Assembly: GCA_026993355.1 (NCBI GenBank)
Contig: JALWTX010000013.1
Span: 117,687 to 181,686 of the forward strand
Direction: 5' to 3'
Length of the DNA: 64,000 bases
DNA from: Flavobacteriales bacterium
GTDB lineage: Bacteria > Bacteroidota > Bacteroidia > Flavobacteriales > Flavobacteriaceae
A program made the translations under genes and the position numbers. The notes under the pieces are model-generated. The model was not told the origin of the DNA, did not search any database, and was given only the letters and a program-made list of their open reading frames with translations. Every line of letters begins with the position of its first letter. Positions within the stretch are counted from its first letter, which is position 1. Positions 52,546 to 61,062 of this stretch are shown here, piece by piece.

Positions 52546-53897
52546 TGTTTGGCTTGTGAGGCTTGGTTTAATATATTTAATATTCTTTTTTTGTAGCGCA
52601 AAATATGGGCTTCTTGCAAACGTTTTAGCATCGCCTGGGTGTATTGTCTTTTAATTTGTAAATAGTCCAAAACACTCAGCAAAGATTTTTGCCATTTTTG
52701 AGTAGCAATATCTAGTAATTGTTGGTTTAAAGCCAGGTTTTTATCCAGTAATTGAAGTTTTTGTTGACTTGTCTTCACTTCATTTTTCAACTGCTGGTAT
52801 ATTTTTTCTATCTCATTTTGCTTGTAAGCAATACCGCTTCGCAGCTCTTTGAGTTGGTTTTGTTTTATCTTTATTTGTAAGCGGTTTTTAAATCCGTAGA
52901 AAACAGGAATGTGTAGAGATAAACCTATATAATGCAAGCGGTTATTCTGAAATTGTTGTTGCCAACCGTTGGTTTCCCACTGATTTGTTGTTTGATTGTA
53001 AATAATATCCGGCTGTCCGATGATATGATAATAATTAGTGTAAAAACTATAGCGTAAAGACAAGTTGGGATATAATTTACTTTTTAAAATTTTTAGTTGA
53101 TATTGTTCTGCCATCAAATGCTTTTTAAGTTGCTTGACTGCCGGAAAGTTTTCAGTATCAAATTTTACAGACTCAATTTTATAGTTGTTGGTATCTGTAA
53201 TATTGATATGCAAACTATCTTTTATACCTATCAAAGCCGAGAGTTTTATTAAGATATTTTTATAGTCTTTGGCAATTTGAATATGTTGTAGTTCCATTTT
53301 TTGATATTCCGATTTCAGGCTATACAATTCCGTTAGCGGTTTTAAATGTTTTTGTGTTAATTGCCTGGCAATGTCCATACTTTTTTTCATGGAGGACAGT
53401 TCGGCTTGCCAGTATTCTATTTCAGCTTTATGCAGTGCTGCTGATAAAAATGTTTCAATAATCTGACGGGTCAATTCAAGTTTTTTATTTTGCAAGCCGG
53501 CCTGTGCTTCCTCTAAGCTTATGCGGTGTTTTTTTAATTGATAATGCTTTAATAGTCCATTAAACAAAACTACGTCTGCATTTAAACTGATGCCTGTAAA
53601 ACTACTCTGCTTTTGTCCCACGCCGGTGGATATATTATAGGTATTTCCTAAATTAAAACCTTGGTTGGCATTGAAAGAGAGAGCCGGCAAAAAATCATAT
53701 TTGGCTTGTTTTAGCAACAAATTACTGTTTGTAATTTTGGTTTTTTGTTGTTGTATTTCGGGGTGATGTGCCAAGGCGTAGTCTATACAAGCCTGCAAAG
53801 TCCAAGTCTGTTGTGCTTGCAGATTAAAGCCGACTAATAACCAAAGGAATAGCCCATATTTTTTTATTTGAAATAATTGTAACTTAATAAAATGCAT
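52542..53897 (-). CDS. TolC-family outer-membrane efflux protein
   Basis: A 451-residue protein with a signal peptide (cleavage after LQA, before QQTWTL) and the TolC start WTLQACIDYALAHHPEIQQQK. Long coiled-coil helices (about 150-220 and 345-430) and two short beta segments such as LSLRYSFYTNYYHI fit the channel-tunnel fold. It would form the outer-membrane exit for the two RND pumps. The start codon lies 3 bp after the first pump gene and the end overlaps the second pump gene by 4 bp. Confidence 0.93.
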   Translation of the reverse strand: MHFIKLQLFQIKKYGLFLWLLVGFNLQAQQTWTLQACIDYALAHHPEIQQQKTKITNSNLLLKQAKYDFLPALSFNANQGFNLGNTYNISTGVGQKQSSFTGISLNADVVLFNGLLKHYQLKKHRISLEEAQAGLQNKKLELTRQIIETFLSAALHKAEIEYWQAELSSMKKSMDIARQLTQKHLKPLTELYSLKSEYQKMELQHIQIAKDYKNILIKLSALIGIKDSLHINITDTNNYKIESVKFDTENFPAVKQLKKHLMAEQYQLKILKSKLYPNLSLRYSFYTNYYHIIGQPDIIYNQTTNQWETNGWQQQFQNNRLHYIGLSLHIPVFYGFKNRLQIKIKQNQLKELRSGIAYKQNEIEKIYQQLKNEVKTSQQKLQLLDKNLALNQQLLDIATQKWQKSLLSVLDYLQIKRQYTQAMLKRLQEAHILRYKKRILNILNQASQAKQ

Positions 53898-53900
53898 AAT

Positions 53901-56891
53901 TTAAAAATTAAAGATTTTGGCACCCGCTTTATAGGCCAGAGGTATAAAATATAAACTGACAAATGTACCAAACAACATACTGCCAATGACCATCAATGCC
54001 AAGGGCTTTTGCAATTCGGCACCTAATCCATCCATAAACAAAAATGGTAATAACGCCAAAATGGTTGTCAAGGATGTCATTAAGATGGCTTTAAAACGCA
54101 TGGTACCTGCTTGCTCAATGGCATTATCAACCGCTAAACCTTTTTTCCGTAACATATTAATAGTATAAATTTTGAGGATACTGTCATTGACTACCACACC
54201 ACTCATTACCACAATGCCGATAATAACCATAATATTGATACTATGTCCGAACAAGTATATAAATAGCAATCCGAATCCGATATCAATAGGAATTTCTAAC
54301 AAAATAATAAACGGTTGCCAAAAGTTTTCAAATTGTGCCAGCATAATAAAATACAAAAGCATTAAGGCAATAAATATGACGCTTAACATTTCTTTATTTC
54401 GACGGATTTGTAAAAAATAACGCCCTGAGAAACGAACGGAATATGCCGGAAAATTTTTAACGCGTTGACTGATTTTTTGCATCAATGAAATTGGATTACC
54501 GGTTTTGTCAAATTTAAAAAACAAAAAATGGCTCGAAAGATCGCCATGAATGAATTTGTAAGTTTTTGCAGGTTGTATGTGCAGCAATATCCGTAAGGGA
54601 ATTTCCTGATTGTCCCGGTTGATAATTGTTGTTTGGTTTATAATATCGGTCAAATCTTTTTTAGGATAAGACATAACGACTGGTATATATTTTTGCGCAG
54701 ATTTTAAATGGTCTATATAATGGGACTGAACCGCTGATTGTAATGTATTAATAAGATTGTTATAATCGACTTGAAACAGTGCCAAGCTTTCCGGATTAAT
54801 ATGAATTTGCAAGCTATTCATCAGTTTGATCTGCGAGGTGGGCAAACCAAGACTGTCCCGCACAAACTCCAATTGTGATAATGCAGGTATATGGTTGTGT
54901 GTGTTTGCGTAAAGTTTTACCCCCAATTGCGGTTGATTGTCTGCAAAAATATACTCAAACAAATTATTGGCAGGCAAAAAGTTTATTTTGGCTTTATCAA
55001 AGCTTTTTATTGTTTTTTTAATTTTTTGTTTGACTTCTTTGAGTTCTTGTATATTGTGGGTTTTGATATAGATTTTACTTTGTTCCGGACTTCTTTCCGC
55101 TTCATTTTGTAACAAGTAATTTTGTTGTCCGTTCCATGCAATATAGGTATCAATTTCGTTCATTGTTAACAGCAAACTGTCTATTCGTCTTTGATTTTCT
55201 TTTAATTGAATGTTTTCTCCCCAATCAATTTGTGCAGTAGTTTCTACGGAATTGAATACCGGTAATTTGGACTTGGGTAAGATTTTAAAAAATAAAAACA
55301 TAAAAGCAATTCCAGTTAACGCAATTATTAGGGTAATGAGTTTTCGTTTGATAAAAAAATCATGTGTTTTTTGGTAATACTTTTCGATATTTTGTCCTTT
55401 ATAAAAAAAAGTTTTTTGGCCTGAAAAACGATAAAGCATCTTGTATAAAACCGGTATGACAAAAAAGCTCACAAGAAGTGATGCCATTAGTCCGGCACTG
55501 ACCGAAACGGCCTGGTCATAAAATAAAGCACCGGTAATGCCGCTGAGATAAATCAGTGGTAAAAAAACCGAAACAGTGGTGAGCATTGAACTGATTAATG
55601 GGGCAATTACTTCGTTGGTGCCTTGCGCAACAGCGGTGTCCAAATCGGTGTGTTTTCGTAGTTTTTGTTGGATACTGTCTATGACAATGATGGCATTATC
55701 GATCATCATACCAACCCCCAGCACCAAGCCCGATAGAGAAATGATATTTAACGAGAGATGAAACAGGTGCAAAAACAGAAACGCAATAATTAACGATAAA
55801 GGCATACTGACGGCAATAACGACGGGCGAGACCCAATCTTTAAAGAAAATAAACATTAATAAAGCAGCCAATACGGTGCCGATAATTAATGAAGATTTCA
55901 AATTATTTAAAGAAACGGCTATCAGTTTGCTTTGGTCTTGCTCAACATGAAATTGCAATTGTGGAAATTCTTTTTGCATGTCGTTAATTAATCGATAAAC
56001 CTGTTTTTTGAGTCGTGATATTTTGGCATCGGCTTGTTTAATGATTAAAAACGAGATGGCTTTTTGTCCTTTGTAGCTAACATTGCCTTTGGGGGGGATT
56101 GCTTGTTTGGTAATCTCGGCCAAATCTTTTAATTTGAATAATTTGCCGCGTATGTTAACCGTCAGGTTTTTTAAATCATCGACTGTATTCAGATTTTTTT
56201 CAAATTTGAGGTGATATTGATAAATGCCGTTCTGAACTGTTAAACTACCCGGCATGTAATTGTGTTGCTTAATGAAACGCTTGATGAATTGGGGTGTAAC
56301 TTGGTAATTAGCTATTGCTTCCGGCTTTATTTGCAAGATGATTTGCGACCGGTCGTCGCCGCTCATATCGGCAAGGGCTACATCGGGTAGTTGTTCTATC
56401 CGTTTTTTGATTACTTCGCGGGCAAAATCGCTTAAAGCCAAAAAAGATTGTCGGGGATTTTGACTTGTCAGCAACAGGTTATAAACCGGTACATCACCGG
56501 CAGTTGCTTTGATGACTTTTGGAAAAGGTAAATCTTTAGGCAGTTGGTCTAAGGTAGCGTCTATCTTTTCGTTGACGTCTAAAAAAGCATAGGAAGTGGG
56601 CGTCCCAAAATCGAAAAAGAGTTGTAAAACCGCACTACCATCTTGGGTCAATGTTTTCATATCTTTTAAATGAGCTGTTTGTGCCAGTGCATTTCGCAGT
56701 GGTTTTACAATATTATTTTCAATTTCTCCGGCACTATGTCCGCTGTAATTGACGCGGATACTGATACGCGGAATTTCAATATCCGGCAACAATGAAACCG
56801 GCAATTGTTTCATTGCCACCCAACCCAAAATAAGCACGGCTACCACGATGCTAAAAACGGCTACCGGACGTTTGATCAGATAACGAATCAT
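53901..56891 (-). CDS. RND efflux permease (AcrB/MdtB-like)
   Basis: A 996-residue proton-driven pump. The first helix IRYLIKRPVAVFSIVVAVLILGW is the family start. The TM4 motif is VGMMIDNAIIVIDSI, with Asp in the proton-relay position and Asn at the second; TM10 reads SGVVVNDSILKIYT. It has the usual periplasmic loops after TM1 and TM7. Hydrophobic or amphiphilic compounds are the expected substrates; none can be named. The start overlaps the adaptor gene by 4 bp, so the adaptor and pump are translationally coupled. Confidence 0.95.
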   Translation of the reverse strand: MIRYLIKRPVAVFSIVVAVLILGWVAMKQLPVSLLPDIEIPRISIRVNYSGHSAGEIENNIVKPLRNALAQTAHLKDMKTLTQDGSAVLQLFFDFGTPTSYAFLDVNEKIDATLDQLPKDLPFPKVIKATAGDVPVYNLLLTSQNPRQSFLALSDFAREVIKKRIEQLPDVALADMSGDDRSQIILQIKPEAIANYQVTPQFIKRFIKQHNYMPGSLTVQNGIYQYHLKFEKNLNTVDDLKNLTVNIRGKLFKLKDLAEITKQAIPPKGNVSYKGQKAISFLIIKQADAKISRLKKQVYRLINDMQKEFPQLQFHVEQDQSKLIAVSLNNLKSSLIIGTVLAALLMFIFFKDWVSPVVIAVSMPLSLIIAFLFLHLFHLSLNIISLSGLVLGVGMMIDNAIIVIDSIQQKLRKHTDLDTAVAQGTNEVIAPLISSMLTTVSVFLPLIYLSGITGALFYDQAVSVSAGLMASLLVSFFVIPVLYKMLYRFSGQKTFFYKGQNIEKYYQKTHDFFIKRKLITLIIALTGIAFMFLFFKILPKSKLPVFNSVETTAQIDWGENIQLKENQRRIDSLLLTMNEIDTYIAWNGQQNYLLQNEAERSPEQSKIYIKTHNIQELKEVKQKIKKTIKSFDKAKINFLPANNLFEYIFADNQPQLGVKLYANTHNHIPALSQLEFVRDSLGLPTSQIKLMNSLQIHINPESLALFQVDYNNLINTLQSAVQSHYIDHLKSAQKYIPVVMSYPKKDLTDIINQTTIINRDNQEIPLRILLHIQPAKTYKFIHGDLSSHFLFFKFDKTGNPISLMQKISQRVKNFPAYSVRFSGRYFLQIRRNKEMLSVIFIALMLLYFIMLAQFENFWQPFIILLEIPIDIGFGLLFIYLFGHSINIMVIIGIVVMSGVVVNDSILKIYTINMLRKKGLAVDNAIEQAGTMRFKAILMTSLTTILALLPFLFMDGLGAELQKPLALMVIGSMLFGTFVSLYFIPLAYKAGAKIFNF

Positions 56892-57916
56892 TTTGCTATT
56901 TTAACATAGGCGTCATGAGCCAAATTTATATTGTTCGAAATGATGATGCTGTCACCATCTTTTAAGCCCGACGAAATGGCATAGCTGTCTTTGTTTTCGC
57001 CGGAAATTTTTATATAATGCCAAACGGCCAAACCTTTATGATAGGTAAAGACAACTTCTTTATTGTTGCGTAACACAACGGCAGTTTTGGGTATAACGAT
57101 CATATTATTCATAGGTTTGTTTATGAATACTTTTACCCGCATCCCATTTATTAAATCTGTTGGGTGGTCGGTAATTTTACCGCGTAAGTTTACTAAGCCG
57201 TATGCATTAACCATGGGGTTGATGTTGGTAAGCACACCTGCATAAGTAGCGTCAGGATTGTAAAAACTGGCTACTTGTATCGGATCGCCTTTGTGTAGTA
57301 GGGCAAAATCTGATTCCGGTACGCTAAAAACCACTTCGTGATAACGCGTATCTAAAAGTGTAGCAATGGTGTCAGCGGGCGTTATGAGGTTGCCGGTTTG
57401 GTTGTTTAAATTGGCAATTTGTCCGCTAAAAGGGGCTTTTAAAACACTTTGATTGTATTTGATTTGTGCTTCTTTTAGCAAAGCTTTTGCTTCGGACAAA
57501 CCGGATTGCACTTGCAATGCCGTCTTTTCTTTTTGATTATATTCTATTTGCAAGGCTTCATATTTTTGCCGGGCTTTGGCGACGGCAATTTGTGCTTTTT
57601 GCAAGTTGACTTTCCACAAATTGTTTTCGAGACTTGCCACCGGCATACCTTGGCGGACATACGCCCCGTTTTTAATATATATTTTTTTTAAATAGCCGTT
57701 TTGGTTAAAATGAAGTTGTGCCATACGGGGGCTTTGTACACGTCCGTTCGAGAGTATTTGCTTATAAAAGACCGTATCTTTAGCAAGGGCTATCTTGACT
57801 TTTATGGCTTTGCCCATTTGTTTTTCAGGTTCAGTTTTTTGCTTAGTTTTGGGCGTTTTTGTTTGTTTACACGAAATAATAAGCCCTAAGAAAAGCCATA
57901 AAATCTTATTTGTCAT
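56888..57916 (-). CDS. RND efflux periplasmic adaptor (membrane fusion protein), lipoprotein
   Basis: A 342-residue adaptor with a lipoprotein leader (lipobox LIISC, Cys16), the beta-barrel and biotinyl-lipoyl strands SNGRVQSPRMAQLHFNQNGYLKKI and VRQGMPVASLENN, a helical hairpin (about 105-160), the second lipoyl half LKAPFSGQIANLNNQTGN and a barrel region VVFSVPESDFALLHKGD. It would join the pump to the TolC channel. It is the first gene of the efflux operon and stands 40 bp behind an operator-like palindrome. Only one adaptor gene serves two pumps. Confidence 0.94.
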   Translation of the reverse strand: MTNKILWLFLGLIISCKQTKTPKTKQKTEPEKQMGKAIKVKIALAKDTVFYKQILSNGRVQSPRMAQLHFNQNGYLKKIYIKNGAYVRQGMPVASLENNLWKVNLQKAQIAVAKARQKYEALQIEYNQKEKTALQVQSGLSEAKALLKEAQIKYNQSVLKAPFSGQIANLNNQTGNLITPADTIATLLDTRYHEVVFSVPESDFALLHKGDPIQVASFYNPDATYAGVLTNINPMVNAYGLVNLRGKITDHPTDLINGMRVKVFINKPMNNMIVIPKTAVVLRNNKEVVFTYHKGLAVWHYIKISGENKDSYAISSGLKDGDSIIISNNINLAHDAYVKIAK

Positions 57917-57955
57917 AATGGTATTTTGTGTTGCTAATATATGTTTTTTTTTATT

Positions 57956-57975
57956 TAAACTAAAAAATTAGTTTA
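57956..57975. promoter_or_regulatory. operator-like palindrome in front of the RND operon
   Basis: TAAACTAA and TTAGTTTA are perfect complements separated by 4 bp, 40 bp before the adaptor start codon. Palindromes of this shape are typical of TetR-family repressors, which often control RND pumps. No TetR gene lies next to the operon. Confidence 0.5.
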
Positions 57976-58094
57976 TATTTTTTATTTTATACTTGTTTGT
58001 TGTATTTCTTTAATAGTATTTATTTGATTTAAAAGAAAAAGCAAGGGGAATTTGTTTAATAAAATTAATTTATCCTATTTAAAAATAAAGAGAA

Positions 58095-58651
58095 TTATAA
58101 TTTAAATAATACTTTTCCTATTACATCAGATTCTTTAACTAAGCCAAAAATTCTCGAATCTATTGAGTTCAAAATATTATCTCCTCTTAAATAGTAATAA
58201 TTTTCATTAAATTGTATAGGATGCTTAAAATCCAAGTCCTCTTTCTTAATTAATTCATTATATTTATTAAGATCTCCATCTCCAATAAGCATACCTTTAT
58301 AGGGTATTATTATTTTAACTGCCTCTTTCTTGAATCTATGACCCAGTTGATTATAAAACTTTTTATGGTAATAAAATATAGAATCTTTTGGAACACTCCA
58401 GCATCGTTTAATTAAAATTCTTTTATTGCCTGGTTGTTTAAATAAAAGAATATCTCCTTTTTTATGTTAGATGTTCGATTTATATAAATAACATATTCTC
58501 CCTTTTTTATGGTTGGGGACATAGAATTCGACTGAATTTTGGCTAATTTAATATGTTTATTAATGAAGATAAAACCTAAAAGTATAAGACCCCAAAAAAT
58601 AGGTTGTAAATACTTTTTATTTTTTAATACAAATGTCATTTTTATTATCAA
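58095..58651 (-). pseudogene. S26-family signal peptidase gene interrupted by a one-base frameshift
   Basis: The gene would encode a 185-residue type I signal peptidase, but a one-base deletion in a run of six A (minus strand, positions 58458-58463) shifts the frame at about residue 62. On either side the family boxes are intact: an N-terminal membrane helix, catalytic Ser43 in QSNSMSPTIKKG, then in the second frame KRILIKRCWSVPKDS with the general-base Lys, and LRGDNILNSIDSRIFG (box E). Seven A would restore a full enzyme, so this may be a sequencing error, phase variation or a recent mutation. The ATG overlaps the stop of the upstream lipoprotein gene by 4 bp. It is very AT-rich. Confidence 0.8.
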
Positions 58652-59073
58652 AATTTATCAATTAATCTAATGATGTTATAATCATTGTCCTCTTCAAAAT
58701 TAAAATCAGAATAACCTTTTTTATTATTGTACATAACAATTTTAATGTGATAAGTATTTAAAATATCTTTATTCTTAGTTTCATATTTTATTTTATAATG
58801 TTTAGATAATTTCCTTCTAAATGGTAAAATTTCCCTCTTAGATTTTGCTATAAAAATAGGGTAAATATTATTTTTTTCAATAATATTAAGATGTTGTATA
58901 ACATTATTAAGACAGGTTTGACAAATATCAATAGGAATAAATATATAAAGTGCTTTTTCCGATTTATTAACTACATGCTCATCAAGATATTTGTCATATT
59001 TAGATTTTTGTAAAGTAGTATTACAGCTTGTTAAAATTATAGTTGTTGCTAATATAAAGAATATTTTTTTCAT
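58648..59073 (-). CDS. small lipoprotein with a thioredoxin-like CxxC motif
   Basis: A 141-residue protein with a lipoprotein leader (lipobox LTSC, Cys17). After a linker the strand KALYIFIPIDIC leads into CQTC (Cys51 and Cys54) and then a helix NNVIQHLNIIEKN, the layout of a thioredoxin-fold active site. The rest, ILPFRRKLSKHYKIKYETKNKD, is lysine-rich. It lacks a clear cis-Pro motif, so the fold is a proposal. It could form or exchange disulfides in a secreted peptide. It overlaps both neighbours by 4 bp. Lys, Asn and Ile codons are strongly A/T-ended. Confidence 0.6.
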   Translation of the reverse strand: MKKIFFILATTIILTSCNTTLQKSKYDKYLDEHVVNKSEKALYIFIPIDICQTCLNNVIQHLNIIEKNNIYPIFIAKSKREILPFRRKLSKHYKIKYETKNKDILNTYHIKIVMYNNKKGYSDFNFEEDNDYNIIRLIDKF

Positions 59074-60209
59074 TTTTTTTTCATCAGTTTAAACAATTCA
59101 AAATGCAATTCGTCTTCATTATAGTCAGGATTGTCGGGATGATTGGCTGATAGCCAAAGTCCTTCTTGGGTCACAAAATAGTCTCTAAGGTTATAATGTT
59201 TTTCCGGTAGTTTTTTCTCGGCTATTAATTTAAATTTATTGTTGAGCACTTGTATGACAAATGGCATGCTGGTCCAAAAATCAAATTTATTAGTCAATCC
59301 GGTTGTTTTTTTGGACGGTGTAAAATAAAACCGGTAAAAAACATCCCGGTAGGGGTCGTATTCAATATTGTTATAAAATTCGGTTTGTTTTAGTTTTTTT
59401 GCTTCATTTTCATCATCATCTGCAATAGCTTTGGTTTGCTTTGTAAAACTACCGTAATCAGGGTGAATAGTATCTGTAACCTTATTGGCTTTAGGATTAT
59501 AGATATAAAGTGTAGGAATAGCCGCAAAGCCGATTATCAGCTGGTCATTTTTCTTTGTGAAATAACTGTCTGTTTGAAAAGATGACCATTTTTGGTTATC
59601 AAATACAGGGGGTAACACAATGTTTAGCGGACTAATTTTATGTGTTTGCATATTGTATTTGAAATATAGCGGATCTTGATAGTAGGCTTTTTCGGTGGGG
59701 AGATGATCTGCTGCCCGCCAAAAAAAGATCTCATTTTTTATTTTTTGCGGTTTATAAGGGTTTAGTCCATATGACCGGTAGTTGTTGTTGCCAAGCATAT
59801 TACGTTGCCGGAACATTATACTATCATTTTTGGTGATATATGTCATTCCAGTCACAGTGGTAATTACCAGAGAATCTGTTTGGATAGGGAAAATAGCAGC
59901 ACCAAGAAAATATGAAATGCCATTTGTGCCTTCATATTTGAAATAAGTTTTTTTAATCAGTTTTTTTTGTGACCAATCATATACAAGATAAGCATTTGCA
60001 TTATAATTATCCCGTATCAGATAAGTGTGTTTCCCCTGGTCTAAAACATATGTCATGTAAGCAAAATAATTGTTATCCGGTATGTTCTTTATAGTTGCAT
60101 TATCTACTTTTTGAAGTGTAAATTGCGTCCTTGCTTTTTTATTTATATTTTGGCTACATGAAATTATCCAATAAGATAGGATTAATAAATACCATTTTTT
60201 TTTCACCAT
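59070..60209 (-). CDS. DUF4221-like beta-propeller lipoprotein
   Basis: A 379-residue lipoprotein (lipobox IISC, Cys18). The mature part alternates short beta strands and turns as in propeller folds: NYFAYMTYVLDQGKHTYLI, FYFTPSKKTTGLTNKF and the end LWLSANHPDNPDYNEDELHFELFKLM (positions about 59080-59165). It resembles the DUF4221 and six-bladed propeller lipoproteins that Bacteroidota place beside small secreted peptides. Surface or periplasmic ligand binding is likely but unproven. It overlaps the CxxC gene by 4 bp; the peptide gene lies upstream beyond a MITE-like element. Confidence 0.7.
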   Translation of the reverse strand: MVKKKWYLLILSYWIISCSQNINKKARTQFTLQKVDNATIKNIPDNNYFAYMTYVLDQGKHTYLIRDNYNANAYLVYDWSQKKLIKKTYFKYEGTNGISYFLGAAIFPIQTDSLVITTVTGMTYITKNDSIMFRQRNMLGNNNYRSYGLNPYKPQKIKNEIFFWRAADHLPTEKAYYQDPLYFKYNMQTHKISPLNIVLPPVFDNQKWSSFQTDSYFTKKNDQLIIGFAAIPTLYIYNPKANKVTDTIHPDYGSFTKQTKAIADDDENEAKKLKQTEFYNNIEYDPYRDVFYRFYFTPSKKTTGLTNKFDFWTSMPFVIQVLNNKFKLIAEKKLPEKHYNLRDYFVTQEGLWLSANHPDNPDYNEDELHFELFKLMKKK

Positions 60210-60238
60210 TATAATATTTTATTTTTATGGTTTATAAT

Positions 60239-60339
60239 GAGGCTGTCTCAAAAGCATCAGGTACATATTTGAGAATTGAATATTTGAAAAAATTTACGAA
60301 TACCTACCCCAAATATGAAAAGTCTTTTGAGATAGCCTC
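60239..60339. mobile_element. 101-bp MITE-like element with 16-bp terminal inverted repeats
   Basis: The ends GAGGCTGTCTCAAAAG and CTTTTGAGATAGCCTC are inverted repeats with one mismatch. Both flanks read TAAT, a possible 4-bp target duplication. An inner pair CATATTTG/CAAATATG makes a further hairpin. The end sequence resembles that of insertion sequences in Bacteroidota, but no transposase gene fits inside, so it must depend on one elsewhere. It sits between the secreted peptide gene and the propeller gene and could act as a terminator or attenuator. Confidence 0.75.
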
Positions 60340-60359
60340 TAATTAATGTTTCTCCTTAT

Positions 60360-60557
60360 TTAATTACCACCTTTAATTACCACAGGATCGAGGTGTGCAC
60401 AGTTAGTGCCTCTTTTGGGGCAGCCAAATTTATTGTCGTTATACCCCTTAACACCTTTGTCTTGATAGGCATATGCTTTGGTTGTTGAGGTATAAAGATT
60501 GATAATTGTAAAGCTTATCATTCCTGATAACATTAGAATAGCAAATAATTTTTTCAT
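60360..60557 (-). CDS. small secreted two-cysteine peptide
   Basis: A 65-residue peptide. Residues 1-30 form a signal-peptide-like leader (MKKLFAILMLSGMIS...) with a likely cleavage site at KAYA before YQ. The mature part, about 35 residues, has Cys46 and Cys53 (C-x6-C), a basic PKRG between them and the ending VVIKGGN. I do not recognise it by name; the size, leader and neighbours resemble the small NVEALA-type peptides of Bacteroidota. It might be a signal, toxin or substrate of the proteins encoded downstream. It is the first gene of the cluster on the minus strand. Confidence 0.6.
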   Translation of the reverse strand: MKKLFAILMLSGMISFTIINLYTSTTKAYAYQDKGVKGYNDNKFGCPKRGTNCAHLDPVVIKGGN

Positions 60558-61062
60558 AATTTAAAGTTTTTTAAAATTAATATTTGATTTTATGTTATTA
60601 TTATCACTTAGCGCGCATTTGGAATAACAATAAAAGTGAAAAACAAAAAAAAAAAACTGATATGCAAGTTTTTTGCAAATAATTGTTGAATTTTATGCTT
60701 GTTTAAACAAAACTACATTTTTCTTAAAAATAAAACAATTTTTTGTGTGTTTAAATTTTTTGTTGGCTTTAAGGTCAAGCAGTGTGACGATTTATATTAT
60801 AACATTTTTTTGTTAAAATTTTTGTGTGGTATAATTTATATTGCGTATGCAAAGAATTATTTATACATAATTTGTTTTAGAAACTTAAAATAAGCCTAAT
60901 GTCGTTTTATGTTTCATCAAAATTTTTTACTATAACAAATAAACATTTTTATTAAAAATTCAATTAAACATTAATAGATATCTTTCGTTATTTTTAACCC
61001 CAACGGATATTTTAAATAATACGGGGTATTTTATGTATCTTTGTCACAAATAAATTATATCA
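60558..61062. other. 505-bp AT-rich intergenic region with divergent promoters
   Basis: No credible gene is seen. Near its left end a 12-A run and an inverted repeat TGCAA/TTGCA (60662-60677) lie upstream of the peptide gene. At the right end TATCTTTG (61036-61043) matches the -7 box and should drive lepA from 20 bp further on. A hydrophobic 64-residue reading on the plus strand is not convincing. Confidence 0.5.

Noticed and set aside
60699..60893. 64-residue hydrophobic reading frame on the plus strand
   Set aside because: Composition follows the AT-rich intergenic DNA, there is no ribosome-binding site and no family resemblance.
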